Positions 1 to 12,070 of a stretch of DNA of 64,000 bases are shown here, in pieces. The stretch comes from Phytobacter palmae (GTDB taxonomy: Bacteria > Pseudomonadota > Gammaproteobacteria > Enterobacterales > Enterobacteriaceae). The notes beneath the pieces are model-generated. The model was not told the DNA's origin and made no database searches. It worked only from the letters and a program-made list of their open reading frames with translations. Numbering within the stretch: the first letter of the stretch is position 1; each line of letters begins with the position of its first letter. The DNA lies in the NCBI GenBank assembly GCA_900112785.1, contig FONB01000010.1, forward strand, positions 176,982 through 240,981, written 5' to 3'. A program made the position numbers and the translations under genes.

Positions 1-205
1 CCTGGGCAGCATCGGCGGTCCGGCGGCTATTCTGGCGCAAAACAGTATCAAGAGCCTTGAATGCGTAGCCTACCCGGAACTGGGGATGGAAGCTATCTGG
101 AAAATCGATGTTGAAGATTTCCCGGCCTTTATCCTGGTGGATGACAAAGGTAATGATTTCTTCCAGCAAATCCAGTCGGGCCAGTGCGCACGCTGTGTAA
201 AATAA
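1..205 (+). CDS. fumA: Fumarate hydratase class I, C-terminal end (partial)
   Basis: The last 67 codons of a class I (4Fe-4S) fumarase run in from the left edge and stop with TAA at 203-205. The readable part includes [27 protein letters not shown] and KGNDFFQQ, which match the C-terminal swivel domain of E. coli FumA almost residue for residue. The enzyme interconverts fumarate and malate in the TCA cycle in the cytosol. The gene directly downstream is fumC, as in E. coli fumA-fumC. The N-terminal iron-sulfur domain lies outside the window. FumB is a close paralog, but the fumC neighbour favours fumA. Confidence 0.95.
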   Translation, partial: LGSIGGPAAILAQNSIKSLECVAYPELGMEAIWKIDVEDFPAFILVDDKGNDFFQQIQSGQCARCVK

Positions 206-210
206 AAGCT

Positions 211-234
211 ACCGCCCTTCGGGGCGGTTTTTTT
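211..234 (+). terminator. Rho-independent terminator after fumA
   Basis: A GC-rich stem (ACCGCCC / GGGGCGGT) with a TTC loop is followed by a run of seven T, six bases after the fumA stop codon. It separates fumA from fumC, which therefore needs its own promoter in 235-350. Confidence 0.9.
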
Positions 235-350
235 GCGCCGGTGAAGCGCACGAAGCAATAAACGTCGTCATAACAAGCATCAATACTTAAGCTTTGTTTG
301 CAGGTGAGCAATGTCGGTACTCAACATCACTTCGTAACAGGGAGAAAGTA

Positions 351-1751
351 ATGACAACGCATCGTAGTGAGAAAGATTCGATGGGCGCGATTGACGTCCC
401 GGCAGACAAGCTGTGGGGGGCGCAAACCCAACGGTCACTTGAGCATTTCCGCATCTCGACGGAAAAAATGCCGGTCTCGCTTATTCACGCACTGGCGCTG
501 ACCAAACGTGCGGCGGCAAAGGTTAATCAGGATTTAGGGCTGCTGACAGCGGAAAAAGCACAGGCCATTATCGACGCGGCTGATGAGGTGCTTGCCGGAA
601 AACACCCGGATGAATTTCCGCTGGCTATCTGGCAAACCGGTTCCGGTACCCAGAGCAACATGAACATGAACGAGGTGCTGGCGAACCGTGCCAGCGAATT
701 GCTTGGCGGCGAACGTGGTATGGGGCGTAAGGTGCACCCGAACGACGACGTTAACAAAAGCCAAAGCTCGAATGACGTTTTCCCTACGGCGATGCACGTG
801 GCGGCGGTGATTGCTCTGCGTGAACATCTCCTGCCTCAGCTTATGGTGCTGAAAAAAACGCTGAATGAAAAAGCGATTGCCTTTGCTGATATTGTCAAAA
901 TTGGTCGTACTCACCTACAGGACGCCACGCCGCTAACGCTCGGCCAGGAGATTTCTGGTTGGGTGGCGATGCTTGAGCATAACCTCAAACACATCGAACT
1001 GAGCCTGCCGCACCTGGGCGAACTGGCGCTCGGCGGGACGGCGGTCGGGACCGGGCTCAATACCCATCCGGAATATGCCAGACGGGTGGCAGAAGAACTG
1101 GCGACCTTTACCCGACAGCCGTTTGTTACCGCACCGAACAAATTTGAGGCGCTGGCAACCTGCGATGCGCTGGTTCATGCCCACGGTGCGCTGAAAGGGC
1201 TGGCGGCATCACTGATGAAAATTGCTAACGATGTACGCTGGCTGGCTTCCGGTCCGCGTTGTGGAATTGGCGAAATTTCTATTCCGGAAAATGAACCGGG
1301 AAGCTCCATCATGCCGGGTAAAGTTAACCCCACCCAATGTGAAGCAATGACTATGCTCTGTTGTCAGGTGCTGGGCAACGACGTGGCGGTCAATATGGGG
1401 GGCGCATCCGGCAACTTTGAGCTTAACGTCTTCCGGCCAATGGTTATCCATAACTTCCTGCAATCGGTGCGTCTGCTGGCTGACGGTATGGAAAGCTTCA
1501 ACGAGCATTGTGCGGTGGGTATTGAGCCAAACCGTGAACGTATCGATCAGCTACTCAATGAGTCACTGATGCTGGTAACCGCCCTCAATACCCATATCGG
1601 CTATGACAAAGCGGCAGAAATTGCCAAAAAAGCCCATAAAGAGGGGCTGACGCTCAGGGCCTCGGCGCTGGCGCTCGGCTATCTGACCGAAGCCGAGTTT
1701 GACAGTTGGGTACGCCCGGAATCGATGGTTGGCAGTATGAAGCCCGTTTAA
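351..1751 (+). CDS. fumC: Fumarate hydratase class II
   Basis: A 466-residue class II fumarase, against 467 residues for E. coli FumC. It is the iron-independent, oxidation-resistant enzyme converting fumarate to L-malate, a homotetramer of the fumarase/aspartase superfamily. The family signature [11 protein letters not shown] is present near residue 317, with the catalytic-loop Ser at about 318, as are [14 protein letters not shown] and [12 protein letters not shown] chose the ATG at 351 because GGGAGAAAG lies just upstream and the protein then begins [17 protein letters not shown] like E. coli FumC; an upstream in-frame start at 294 has no support. The stop overlaps the convergent tus stop by 4 bp. 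In E. coli the gene is under SoxRS control; I did not identify a soxbox here. Confidence 0.97.
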   Translation: MTTHRSEKDSMGAIDVPADKLWGAQTQRSLEHFRISTEKMPVSLIHALALTKRAAAKVNQDLGLLTAEKAQAIIDAADEVLAGKHPDEFPLAIWQTGSGTQSNMNMNEVLANRASELLGGERGMGRKVHPNDDVNKSQSSNDVFPTAMHVAAVIALREHLLPQLMVLKKTLNEKAIAFADIVKIGRTHLQDATPLTLGQEISGWVAMLEHNLKHIELSLPHLGELALGGTAVGTGLNTHPEYARRVAEELATFTRQPFVTAPNKFEALATCDALVHAHGALKGLAASLMKIANDVRWLASGPRCGIGEISIPENEPGSSIMPGKVNPTQCEAMTMLCCQVLGNDVAVNMGGASGNFELNVFRPMVIHNFLQSVRLLADGMESFNEHCAVGIEPNRERIDQLLNESLMLVTALNTHIGYDKAAEIAKKAHKEGLTLRASALALGYLTEAEFDSWVRPESMVGSMKPV

Positions 1752-2677
1752 TTGGCAAGATACAGGTGCAGCCGGGGAATAATGAGCGTTAACGGCTGCG
1801 CCTGTGGTTTATAACGGTGCTGAATATTATCTTCCTGGTAATTCAACAGTTCGCCGATGTCCGGCACTTTCCCGCCATGTTCTTCACTTACCAGCGCAAT
1901 AAGCGGCGTCGGGCAGGCGTACTGCACCTGCTTTTGTGAATCCGCATACCAGACGCGTGCAATCGGCTGCACCTTTACCGGACGTTTAATTTTCAGGCGC
2001 GCCTGCTGTGGCAAAGAGGCGATGGTGGCGTACTCCTGCTCAAGACGCTCCTGCCACTGCTCTCGGCTCCACGGAGCGACGGCGCGCGGCGATTTACGGC
2101 TTTTATCAAGCAGTGCGAGCACCTCATCGCGGGTAAAATTCTTGATGATATGCTTGTTAGCCCAGCCAAAGCGCAGCGTGGCAGGGTCGCGAAGGGAGGT
2201 TAAGGTGCGGTAGGCATTAAGCGTAATCAGGCCGGGTAGATGACGATGCACCCACTCGAAGCGGGCAGCCGATGCCAGTCCGGAATCGACGGTCACAATT
2301 CGCTCAAAGGTCATTTTCAGGGCATTAATGGTATTAATCGTCTGCTCAAGCCGGGTGCGGGTTGGCACATCCACCTGATAACAAATGACACCAGGCAAAC
2401 GCACGGCGGCTTTACTGCTGCGTTTTTCCGACTGCTGTTGGATAAAGAGATGGGTATAGTGGCGCAGGGCAGCGTCGGCGGCACGCTTGCCCACCAGTTG
2501 TTTTACCTCAATGGCTGGCAGAGGTTCGTGCTCCGCGCCTTTGACAACGTCCGGCAGAGTGAAAACGCGACCCGCCAGCAAACGGCAATCGGAGAGCTGC
2601 CCTTTTAAGCCTGCCAGCTCCTGTTCGAGCTGGCGAAAGGTGGTATTCAGGCGTTCAATCAGGTCATACGCAGCCAT
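1748..2677 (-). CDS. tus: DNA replication terminus site-binding protein Tus
   Basis: 309 residues, the same length as E. coli Tus. The protein binds Ter sites and stops DnaB-driven forks arriving from one side, trapping replication in the terminus region. Family blocks are clear: [61 protein letters not shown] and the C-terminal [11 protein letters not shown]. The [14 protein letters not shown] block carries the residues that contact Ter and lock the flipped cytosine in the E. coli protein. The gene is collinear with rstA-rstB upstream, and its stop overlaps the stop of convergent fumC. A Ter site lies 10 bp upstream of the start codon, consistent with the autorepression known for tus. Confidence 0.97.
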   Translation of the reverse strand: MAAYDLIERLNTTFRQLEQELAGLKGQLSDCRLLAGRVFTLPDVVKGAEHEPLPAIEVKQLVGKRAADAALRHYTHLFIQQQSEKRSSKAAVRLPGVICYQVDVPTRTRLEQTINTINALKMTFERIVTVDSGLASAARFEWVHRHLPGLITLNAYRTLTSLRDPATLRFGWANKHIIKNFTRDEVLALLDKSRKSPRAVAPWSREQWQERLEQEYATIASLPQQARLKIKRPVKVQPIARVWYADSQKQVQYACPTPLIALVSEEHGGKVPDIGELLNYQEDNIQHRYKPQAQPLTLIIPRLHLYLAN

Positions 2678-2686
2678 GATATTATC

Positions 2687-2709
2687 TCTTTAGTTACAAC
2701 ATACTTATT
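2687..2709 (-). promoter_or_regulatory. Replication terminator site TerB (Tus binding site)
   Basis: Read on the minus strand, 22 consecutive bases (2709 down to 2688) agree with E. coli TerB, including the invariant core GTTGTAAC. Only the 23rd base differs (A for T at 2687). It sits 10 bp upstream of the tus ATG, exactly where TerB lies in E. coli, so it acts both as a polar replication fork barrier and as the tus operator. Confidence 0.93.
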
Positions 2710-2755
2710 TTATAGCACAACCATCCACACCTGAACACTGTGCAGTTCACGCTTA

Positions 2756-4045
2756 TCAGGTGAGGGAGGTGTCGTGCCAGACCGGCCATCGGAAACAAAA
2801 GCGGGCGCCGCCCGCATCGCTCTCTTCGCATTTTACTTCACCGCTCATCGCCTGGGCGATGGAATGCACGATGGCAAGTCCCAGACCACAACCGCCAGTC
2901 GCACGATCTCTGCTGGGGTCGAGGCGCACAAAGGGCTCAAACACACGGCTACGCTCATCAGGGGCTATCCCCGGCCCGTCGTCTTCAACAATCAGGCTTG
3001 CCTGCGAGCCTTCAAGCTGTAATGTCACTTTTACCGTGTTCTGGCAGTAGCGCAGAGCATTGTTGATGAGATTATCCAGCACACGCTCCATCAGTCGCAT
3101 GTCCAGCGAACCATAATCGCCGGGCTGATTATTGAGCTCCAGCTGGTGGTCCGGATTGACGTTGCGGGCATCCAGCATATAACCGTCCAGCCACGCGTTG
3201 AGGTCGGGTGTGGTCAGTTTTAGTTCTGTCTGAGGGCGATCGAGGCGTGCGTAAGTGAGCAACTCCTGAATGAGTCCTTCGAGTTGCCCGATATCGCGAT
3301 TCAGTGCGCTACGTTCGCCATCGCTCAGGTTGTCGCTCATCTCAAGGCGGTAACGTAGCCGGACCAGCGGCGTGCGCAATTCATGGGCCACGCCGTCAAT
3401 CAACATTTTCTTACTGGCAATCAGGGCGTTGATATTATCCGCCATCTGGTTAAAGGCGATTCCCAGTCGTTCAAAGCTGGACGTGCTGTCAAAATGGATA
3501 CGCTCTTCCAGATGGCCTTCACCAAAGCGCTGGGCGGCAGATTCCAGCCGTAGCATCTCCTGCCAGTGGGGGCGCATCCAGATAAATACCGGGAAGGCCA
3601 GTGAGATCGCTATAAATGCCATCAGCGCCATATCGAGCAGACGCATTTCATGCAGATAAAAGAGGTAGGGGACCGGGCCTACTGCCAGGACATAGTGGCT
3701 GCGTGGAATGCGCTGAATAAAGGTGTACTGCGAATCCAGCGCGACAATATCGCCTTCCTGTAAACGCTGTTGCGCGGGGGCTTCGAGCGCGAACTTACTC
3801 ATGGGCTCTACGCGCATGTTGAAAGAGAGGTTCAGGTCCAGCTCTTTGAGCGTCTTGTTCCACTGGTGCGGCGGGATTTCACGAAGTTCGCTGCGCATCA
3901 GGTACAGCGAACTTTTCATCAAATCGTCCAGCGACTGTCGTCCTGCTCGCTCAGCGGTGAATTTGTAAACCAGCCCGACCAGCATGGTCATCACCAGAAA
4001 GCAGACAAACAGTAACAGATAAAACTGGACGAAAAGTTTTTTCAT
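2756..4045 (-). CDS. rstB: Sensor histidine kinase RstB
   Basis: 429 residues, inner-membrane sensor kinase of the RstA/RstB two-component system (E. coli RstB 433). Layout: N-terminal membrane segment (about 7-30), periplasmic sensor domain, second membrane segment (about 135-155), HAMP (about 160-210), HisKA with the phosphoacceptor in GVAHELRTPLVRLRYR, and a HATPase domain with N-box NLINNALRY, G1 EDDGPGI and G2 GGCGLGLAI. It lies 26 bp downstream of rstA in the same operon and upstream of tus. In E. coli and Salmonella RstB also interacts with PhoQ. The ATG follows the rstA stop at close range. Confidence 0.96.
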   Translation of the reverse strand: MKKLFVQFYLLLFVCFLVMTMLVGLVYKFTAERAGRQSLDDLMKSSLYLMRSELREIPPHQWNKTLKELDLNLSFNMRVEPMSKFALEAPAQQRLQEGDIVALDSQYTFIQRIPRSHYVLAVGPVPYLFYLHEMRLLDMALMAFIAISLAFPVFIWMRPHWQEMLRLESAAQRFGEGHLEERIHFDSTSSFERLGIAFNQMADNINALIASKKMLIDGVAHELRTPLVRLRYRLEMSDNLSDGERSALNRDIGQLEGLIQELLTYARLDRPQTELKLTTPDLNAWLDGYMLDARNVNPDHQLELNNQPGDYGSLDMRLMERVLDNLINNALRYCQNTVKVTLQLEGSQASLIVEDDGPGIAPDERSRVFEPFVRLDPSRDRATGGCGLGLAIVHSIAQAMSGEVKCEESDAGGARFCFRWPVWHDTSLT

Positions 4046-4071
4046 GGCGACACCCGCGAAGAGGACCGGAC

Positions 4072-4791
4072 TCAGTTATCCCAGGCGTGCGGGGCGAAAA
4101 GATAGCCTTTGTTGCGCACGGTTTTAATACGGAAAGGCTCGGTAGCGTTATCGAGCAATTTCTTGCGCAGACGTGAAATCGCCACATCAACGCTGCGGTC
4201 CATTCCGTCATAGGTCACGCCACGCAGGTTTTTCAGTAACGCATCGCGGTCCATGATCTGTCCGGCGTGAGTAGCCAGTTCCCACAGCAGATCGAAATCG
4301 GCGGTCGAGAGGACGACCTGCTCGCCCGCCAGCAGTACCTGACGGTTTACCGGGTCGATGGTCAGTGTGCCAAATTGCAGGGACTTATGCTGCTTAAGCG
4401 ATGCCGGGGCAGATTCTTGTTGGGTGGTACCAGCCTGCTGGCGTAAGTGCAATCGCAGACGCGCCAGTAAAACCGCAGGAGGGGTGGTTTTGAGGATGTA
4501 GTCATTCGCGCCCATCTCCAGCGACAGAATATGGTTCATATCACTATCAAGAGAGGTGAGAAGGACGATAGGACCGCTCCACTGCTGGCGTAAATCGCGA
4601 CACAGCGTCATACCATCTTTGCCTGGAAGCATGATATCCAGAAGAATCAGATCTGGCTTTTCACGGGCGATGACCTCTTCTGCTCGATCACCACGCGGTT
4701 CAACTATCACATCCATATCGTGTTTGCCCAGATATGCCGCAATAAGTGCGCCCACTTCCGGGTCGTCTTCCACAAAAACGATCTTATTCAT
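4072..4791 (-). CDS. rstA: Response regulator RstA (OmpR family)
   Basis: 239 residues: receiver domain with acidic pocket FVEDD, phosphorylation Asp in DLILLDIMLPGKDG, switch Thr in VLLTSLD and Lys in NDYILKTTPP, followed by a winged-helix OmpR domain from about residue 140 (FDLLWELATHAGQIMDRDALL, SVDVAISRLRKKL, IKTVRNKGYLFAP). It matches E. coli RstA throughout. It is the first gene of rstA-rstB. In E. coli rstA belongs to the PhoPQ regulon and responds to low Mg; a possible PhoP box lies about 57 bp upstream. RstA controls acid-response and biofilm genes there. Confidence 0.96.
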   Translation of the reverse strand: MNKIVFVEDDPEVGALIAAYLGKHDMDVIVEPRGDRAEEVIAREKPDLILLDIMLPGKDGMTLCRDLRQQWSGPIVLLTSLDSDMNHILSLEMGANDYILKTTPPAVLLARLRLHLRQQAGTTQQESAPASLKQHKSLQFGTLTIDPVNRQVLLAGEQVVLSTADFDLLWELATHAGQIMDRDALLKNLRGVTYDGMDRSVDVAISRLRKKLLDNATEPFRIKTVRNKGYLFAPHAWDN

Positions 4792-4847
4792 ATATCATCG
4801 TGATGAGTCAAAAAGATGAACATACACTGCCTTTATTGATCCTGCCA

Positions 4848-4864
4848 TTAATCTTTTTTAAACC
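4848..4864 (-). promoter_or_regulatory. Possible PhoP box upstream of rstA
   Basis: On the minus strand the sequence reads GGTTTA-N5-GATTAA, resembling the tandem hexamer PhoP box (T/G)GTTTA-N5-(T/G)GTTTA. It lies 57-73 bp upstream of the rstA ATG. The first half matches fully and the second poorly. rstA is a known PhoP target in E. coli, which is the main support. Confidence 0.35.
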
Positions 4865-4920
4865 AGCCCCCCATCCGCTATGCTGTAGGCCTTTGTTGTC
4901 ATGATGAGAAAGAGAACCTG

Positions 4921-5256
4921 ATGGCCCTGGTGATAAAAGCGGCAATTGGCGCACTGGTGGTGTTATTAATTGGATTGCTGTCAAAAACGAAAAATTACTA
5001 TATCGCCGGACTCATACCGTTATTTCCGACTTTTGCCTTAATCGCCCACTATATTGTGGCAACCGAGCGGGGCATTGAGGCGTTACGTACTACTATCGTT
5101 TTTGGGATGTGGTCCATTATTCCCTATTTCCTTTACCTGCTGTCACTGTGGTATTTCACCGGATTTATGCGTGTGGGTTACGCGCTGGGCGCCGCAGTGC
5201 TCTGCTGGTGCCTCAGCGCATGGCTGTTAATTTTTCTCTGGAGCCGTCTCCACTAG
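4921..5256 (+). CDS. ydgC: Inner membrane protein YdgC (GlpM family)
   Basis: 111 residues with three or four predicted membrane helices (about 5-20, 28-48, 60-82, 88-108). The sequence KTKNYYIAGLIPLFPTFALIAHYIV is nearly identical to E. coli YdgC, a GlpM-family inner membrane protein. GlpM has been linked to alginate production in Pseudomonas; the function in enterobacteria is unknown. AGAAAGAGAA lies just upstream of the ATG. It is divergent from rstA and convergent with folM, whose stop overlaps by 4 bp. Confidence 0.93.
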   Translation: MALVIKAAIGALVVLLIGLLSKTKNYYIAGLIPLFPTFALIAHYIVATERGIEALRTTIVFGMWSIIPYFLYLLSLWYFTGFMRVGYALGAAVLCWCLSAWLLIFLWSRLH

Positions 5257-5975
5257 CGCAGCGGGCGGCCGCCATCAACGCCAAACGTACGTCCCGTGAC
5301 GTAGCAACTGGTCAGTAGATAATCGACCAGATCGATGATCTCTTTCTCGCCAGGGGCGATTTTCATCAGCGATTTATTGAGCGCCTGCTGACGGTATTCC
5401 GCATCGTCGTCGTCATTAAACAGAATCAGCGCCGGGGCAATGGCGTTGACTTTCACTTCCGGTGCCAGCTTCCTGGCAAAAGAGCGGGTCATATTATCCA
5501 GCGCCGCTTTACTGGCGGCATAGGCAATATGTTTGTCGCTCCCGCACTCAACGACATAATCGGTAAAGTGAATAATGTCGCTCGCAGCGTGCCCGAATCC
5601 GCGTAATAACCTCTCCAGCGCGTGGTTAAGCAAGTAGGGAGCATGGACGTGGATCTGCAGCATCCGGGAAAGGACATCAGGCAACGCAACGCCGGGTTTT
5701 TCACCCACCCAGTCGCCTGCATTATGAATAATTGCCCGCAGCCCCTGGGTTTTCTCTTTCACTAGATCGGCGAAGGCCAGAACACCTTCATCACTGCTGA
5801 AATCCGCCTGAATGCATAAAGCACCCGCGGCGGTTAACTGTTCAATCGCCGGATAAAGGGTCCGGTAACTGATGATAACGGGCTGCTGCTGGCTGAGAAA
5901 ATGGTGGGCGAGGGCGAGGCCGATGCGACGGCCTCCTCCGGTAATCAATATCGGGCGTGTCTTCGTGTTTCCCAT
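5253..5975 (-). CDS. folM: Dihydromonapterin reductase FolM (SDR)
   Basis: 240 residues, like E. coli FolM. This short-chain dehydrogenase reduces dihydromonapterin to tetrahydromonapterin with NADPH and has weak dihydrofolate reductase activity. The Rossmann motif TGGGRRIGLA carries the Arg pair typical of pteridine reductases; the catalytic Tyr/Lys are in AYAASKAALDN, and GRTFGVDGGRPLR closes the protein. I chose the ATG at 5975 (MGNTKTRPILITGG) because AAGGAG lies 10 bases upstream; an in-frame TTG at 5996 is less likely. ydgI lies 36 bp upstream on the same strand. Confidence 0.95.
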   Translation of the reverse strand: MGNTKTRPILITGGGRRIGLALAHHFLSQQQPVIISYRTLYPAIEQLTAAGALCIQADFSSDEGVLAFADLVKEKTQGLRAIIHNAGDWVGEKPGVALPDVLSRMLQIHVHAPYLLNHALERLLRGFGHAASDIIHFTDYVVECGSDKHIAYAASKAALDNMTRSFARKLAPEVKVNAIAPALILFNDDDDAEYRQQALNKSLMKIAPGEKEIIDLVDYLLTSCYVTGRTFGVDGGRPLR

Positions 5976-6011
5976 CGAATGCGTTCTCCTTCTCAACGGG
6001 GTGCATGCGGC

Positions 6012-7394
6012 TTACCCCATCAACATCCACGTGGCGGGAATGGCGGCGATCAGTAGCAGACCAATCAGCACTCTTTCCCGGCGTTTAAGCAGACTGGCTA
6101 TGTCATGCGTGCGGCGTGCATAGATAAAGACCAGCAGCCCCGGCGCATAGAGCACAACCGACAACAGCAAATGCATCGGACCGGATGCATACAGTAACCA
6201 TAAGCCATAGAGGCTGGCGCCGATAGCGACGGTACGGTGCAACGGACGACGAGAGATTTTCAGTAAAAATGCCCCGACAAGGAAATAAGGAACCAGAATC
6301 ATCTCGGACGCAATGGTCAACAGCGTATTGTAATCAGAACCTGTGAGCCAGATCAGCACCAGAGAGACCTGCACGCTGATATTGGTTAACCACAGTGACG
6401 CCGCTGGCGCATTATTCCTGTTTTGTCGGGCAAAAATGCGTGGAAATGCCTGATGGGTAGCGGCCAGTAGCGGCACTTCCGCAGCCATGATCGTCCAGCT
6501 CAGATAGGCGCCACATACCGAAACAATCAACCCGGCGGCAATGACCACATCGCCCCAGGAACCCATCAGCCTGACCATCAGGCCTGCCATTGATGGATTA
6601 CGCATTGCCGCCAGCTCCGGGCGCGGCATCACCCCCAGCGACAGCAATGTCACCAACAAATAGACGCCGAGGGCAGCCAGCACTGCCAGCAGGGTGGCGC
6701 GTCCCACATCGCGCTTGTTGCGCGCGCGGGCGGAAACGACCACTGCGCCTTCAACCCCGATAAACACCCAAAGGGTAATGAGCATGGTATTTTTCACCTG
6801 CTCCCATACGGGTACCCCCAGTGCGATACCGGAGAAATCAAGGCTAAACGTATCGTAATGGAACGCCATTGCCGCCAGCACAATAAACAGGCCAAGCGGT
6901 ACCAGTTTGGCGAGCGTCGCGGCGAGGTTAATGCTGGCTGCCGTCTGTACGCCGCGCAGCACTAAGGCGTGAACAAACCACAGCAACAGGGAGGCACCGA
7001 CAATTGCCTGCCAGGTATTACCATCCCCAAAGAAGCGCAGCTCTGGCGTATCGGTAAAGAAACTTAGCGCAGAGAAGACAATCACCAGATATGAGACGTT
7101 GGCGATAACAGCGCATAGCCAGTAGCCCCAGGCGGAACAAAAACCGATAAGTTCGCCAAAACCTTCCCGGGCGTAAGTAAAAATACCGCCGTCCAGGTCC
7201 GGGCGAAGACGCGTCAGGATAAGCATGGCGAAGGCGAGCAGTAATATCCCCGCGCCGGTAATTGCCCAACCCATCAATAATGCGGCTGGGCTGGCGATTT
7301 CCGCCATATTTTGCGGAAGGCTGAAAACGCCTGCGCCGAGCATTGAGCTTAATACCAGCGCAGTTAAAGCGCTCAGGCCAAGTTTTTTTTCCAT
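6012..7394 (-). CDS. ydgI: Putative basic amino acid antiporter YdgI (APC superfamily)
   Basis: 460 residues, the length of E. coli YdgI, with about 12 membrane helices. It belongs to the ArcD-like basic amino acid/polyamine antiporter branch of the APC superfamily. Recognisable blocks: GLSALTALVLSSMLGAGVFSLP at the N-terminus (the unwound helix 1 region), DGGIFTYAREGFGELIGFCSAWGYW and FIGVEGAVVVSARARNK. Arginine/ornithine exchange is suggested by the family; the physiological substrate is not established. folM follows at 36 bp and may be co-transcribed. Confidence 0.93.
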   Translation of the reverse strand: MEKKLGLSALTALVLSSMLGAGVFSLPQNMAEIASPAALLMGWAITGAGILLLAFAMLILTRLRPDLDGGIFTYAREGFGELIGFCSAWGYWLCAVIANVSYLVIVFSALSFFTDTPELRFFGDGNTWQAIVGASLLLWFVHALVLRGVQTAASINLAATLAKLVPLGLFIVLAAMAFHYDTFSLDFSGIALGVPVWEQVKNTMLITLWVFIGVEGAVVVSARARNKRDVGRATLLAVLAALGVYLLVTLLSLGVMPRPELAAMRNPSMAGLMVRLMGSWGDVVIAAGLIVSVCGAYLSWTIMAAEVPLLAATHQAFPRIFARQNRNNAPAASLWLTNISVQVSLVLIWLTGSDYNTLLTIASEMILVPYFLVGAFLLKISRRPLHRTVAIGASLYGLWLLYASGPMHLLLSVVLYAPGLLVFIYARRTHDIASLLKRRERVLIGLLLIAAIPATWMLMG

Positions 7395-7536
7395 GGGTAT
7401 CCTGTTATGAACGGACTCAATCCAGAATAATTATTTTGCATATGCGCATAAAAATGGTGGATATCACTGAGGCGCGGGATTTTACGGAGAGTCGTTATGG
7501 CATGCAATGCGTGTCGGCTTAATTTCGCGAAAAAAA

Positions 7537-7566
7537 TAAAAAAGGCGACCCAGGGTCGCCTTTTGG
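7537..7566 (-). terminator. Rho-independent terminator of ydgH
   Basis: An inverted repeat (AAAAGGCGACC / GGTCGCCTTTT) lies 12 bases beyond the ydgH stop, and its minus-strand product ends in a T-rich tract. The A-rich left side would also allow some termination on the plus strand. Confidence 0.85.
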
Positions 7567-7577
7567 TGAAGGTGGAC

Positions 7578-8522
7578 TTATTTGTACAAGTCAGCGCTGA
7601 TAGTGATATTGCTACCATTTTCCTGCCACTGGCGGGTGATGTGGTAGTACTTGGCGCCTTTCGCCGCGGCACGTTTAGCAACCTGATAAGAGATCTCGGT
7701 CAGGTTGCCGTAGTTACCGGTGAACGTGACGCTGTCAAAGGGAATCATCTGCGCAGCTGTGATTTTATTCACTTCTTCGATTTTTTTGCCGTCAGGCAGC
7801 GTGACAGTGTAACGGTTTGAGGTCGATGATTGTGTTTCGAAGAAACGACCTACCTCAGCGCTCGGGGCGGCGGTAGTGGCAACGCCAGGAATTTCTACTT
7901 TTTTGGCTTCTTCACCGCCTTTCGCTAATGCCGCACGGCCTGCTTCGGAATCACGTGGAATAGCATCCGGGCTCTGCAGTACGCGTTTTTTGGCATCAGC
8001 TTTATAGATATACGCCGTAATTAACTGGTTGCCACCTTCGTTGGCATCGACCTGGCGGACGATATAGAAAGAGGCGGCCCCTTTCGCTTTCGCGGCTTTA
8101 GTGATGGCATCGTTTACTTCCGGCTGGGAGCGATAAAAGCCCTGCACCGTAACGGTATCGAACGGTTCCAGCTCAATGGCCTGGGTCTTTGGCAGCTCAG
8201 TTACGCCATTTATGACGCGCAGTTTTGGCGCATCGGCCTTCGGCGCATCGGCTTTATAAAGGTCCGTAGTGACACGCTGGTTGCCGCTCTCACCATAATC
8301 AGAGGTATCTACAACATAAAACGAGGCCGCGCCTTCTTTATCAGCACGGTTTGACGCGGCTTTAACGGCATCGCCAATAGAGTTAAAGCGACCGGTGATA
8401 ACAACGCGATCGTAGGGCTTCAATGCTGACGCTTGCTCCGGCGTTAACTCTGTCGCTGCGTTGACTGACAGTGCCGTAACGGACAAAAGTGCTGACGCCA
8501 GGAGGGTGTACTTAAGCTTCAT
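7578..8522 (-). CDS. ydgH: Periplasmic protein YdgH (three DUF1471/YhcN domains)
   Basis: 314 residues. A Sec signal peptide spans about 1-22 (cleavage after VNA in SVNAATELT). Three copies of the BhsA/McbA-like DUF1471 fold follow, each with the pattern '...PFD.V...G.Y.......A...AA.KGAASFY....': about residues 35-90, 105-180 and 245-314. The copies are visible as KPYDRVVITGRFNSIG, EPFDTVTVQGFYRS and IPFDSVTFTGNYGNLT. YdgH is a conserved exported enterobacterial protein with stress-related relatives; its exact role is unknown. It is divergent from pntA across a long intergenic region. Confidence 0.93.
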   Translation of the reverse strand: MKLKYTLLASALLSVTALSVNAATELTPEQASALKPYDRVVITGRFNSIGDAVKAASNRADKEGAASFYVVDTSDYGESGNQRVTTDLYKADAPKADAPKLRVINGVTELPKTQAIELEPFDTVTVQGFYRSQPEVNDAITKAAKAKGAASFYIVRQVDANEGGNQLITAYIYKADAKKRVLQSPDAIPRDSEAGRAALAKGGEEAKKVEIPGVATTAAPSAEVGRFFETQSSTSNRYTVTLPDGKKIEEVNKITAAQMIPFDSVTFTGNYGNLTEISYQVAKRAAAKGAKYYHITRQWQENGSNITISADLYK

Positions 8523-10582
<2,060 letters not shown>

Positions 10583-10589
10583 GGGGTAG

Positions 10590-11981
<1,392 letters not shown>

Positions 11982-11998
11982 TTATCCGCGCTTATCTC

Positions 11999-12025
11999 AA
12001 CCGCTCTTCGGAGCGGTTTTTTTTT
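11999..12025 (+). terminator. Rho-independent terminator of pntAB
   Basis: A perfect stem AACCGCTC / GAGCGGTT with a TTCG tetraloop is followed by a run of T, 17 bases after the pntB stop. Confidence 0.95.
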
Positions 12026-12070
12026 GTCTGCGTCTATACTTTTCTCTTCACGGTTATGATGAGGGAAAGA

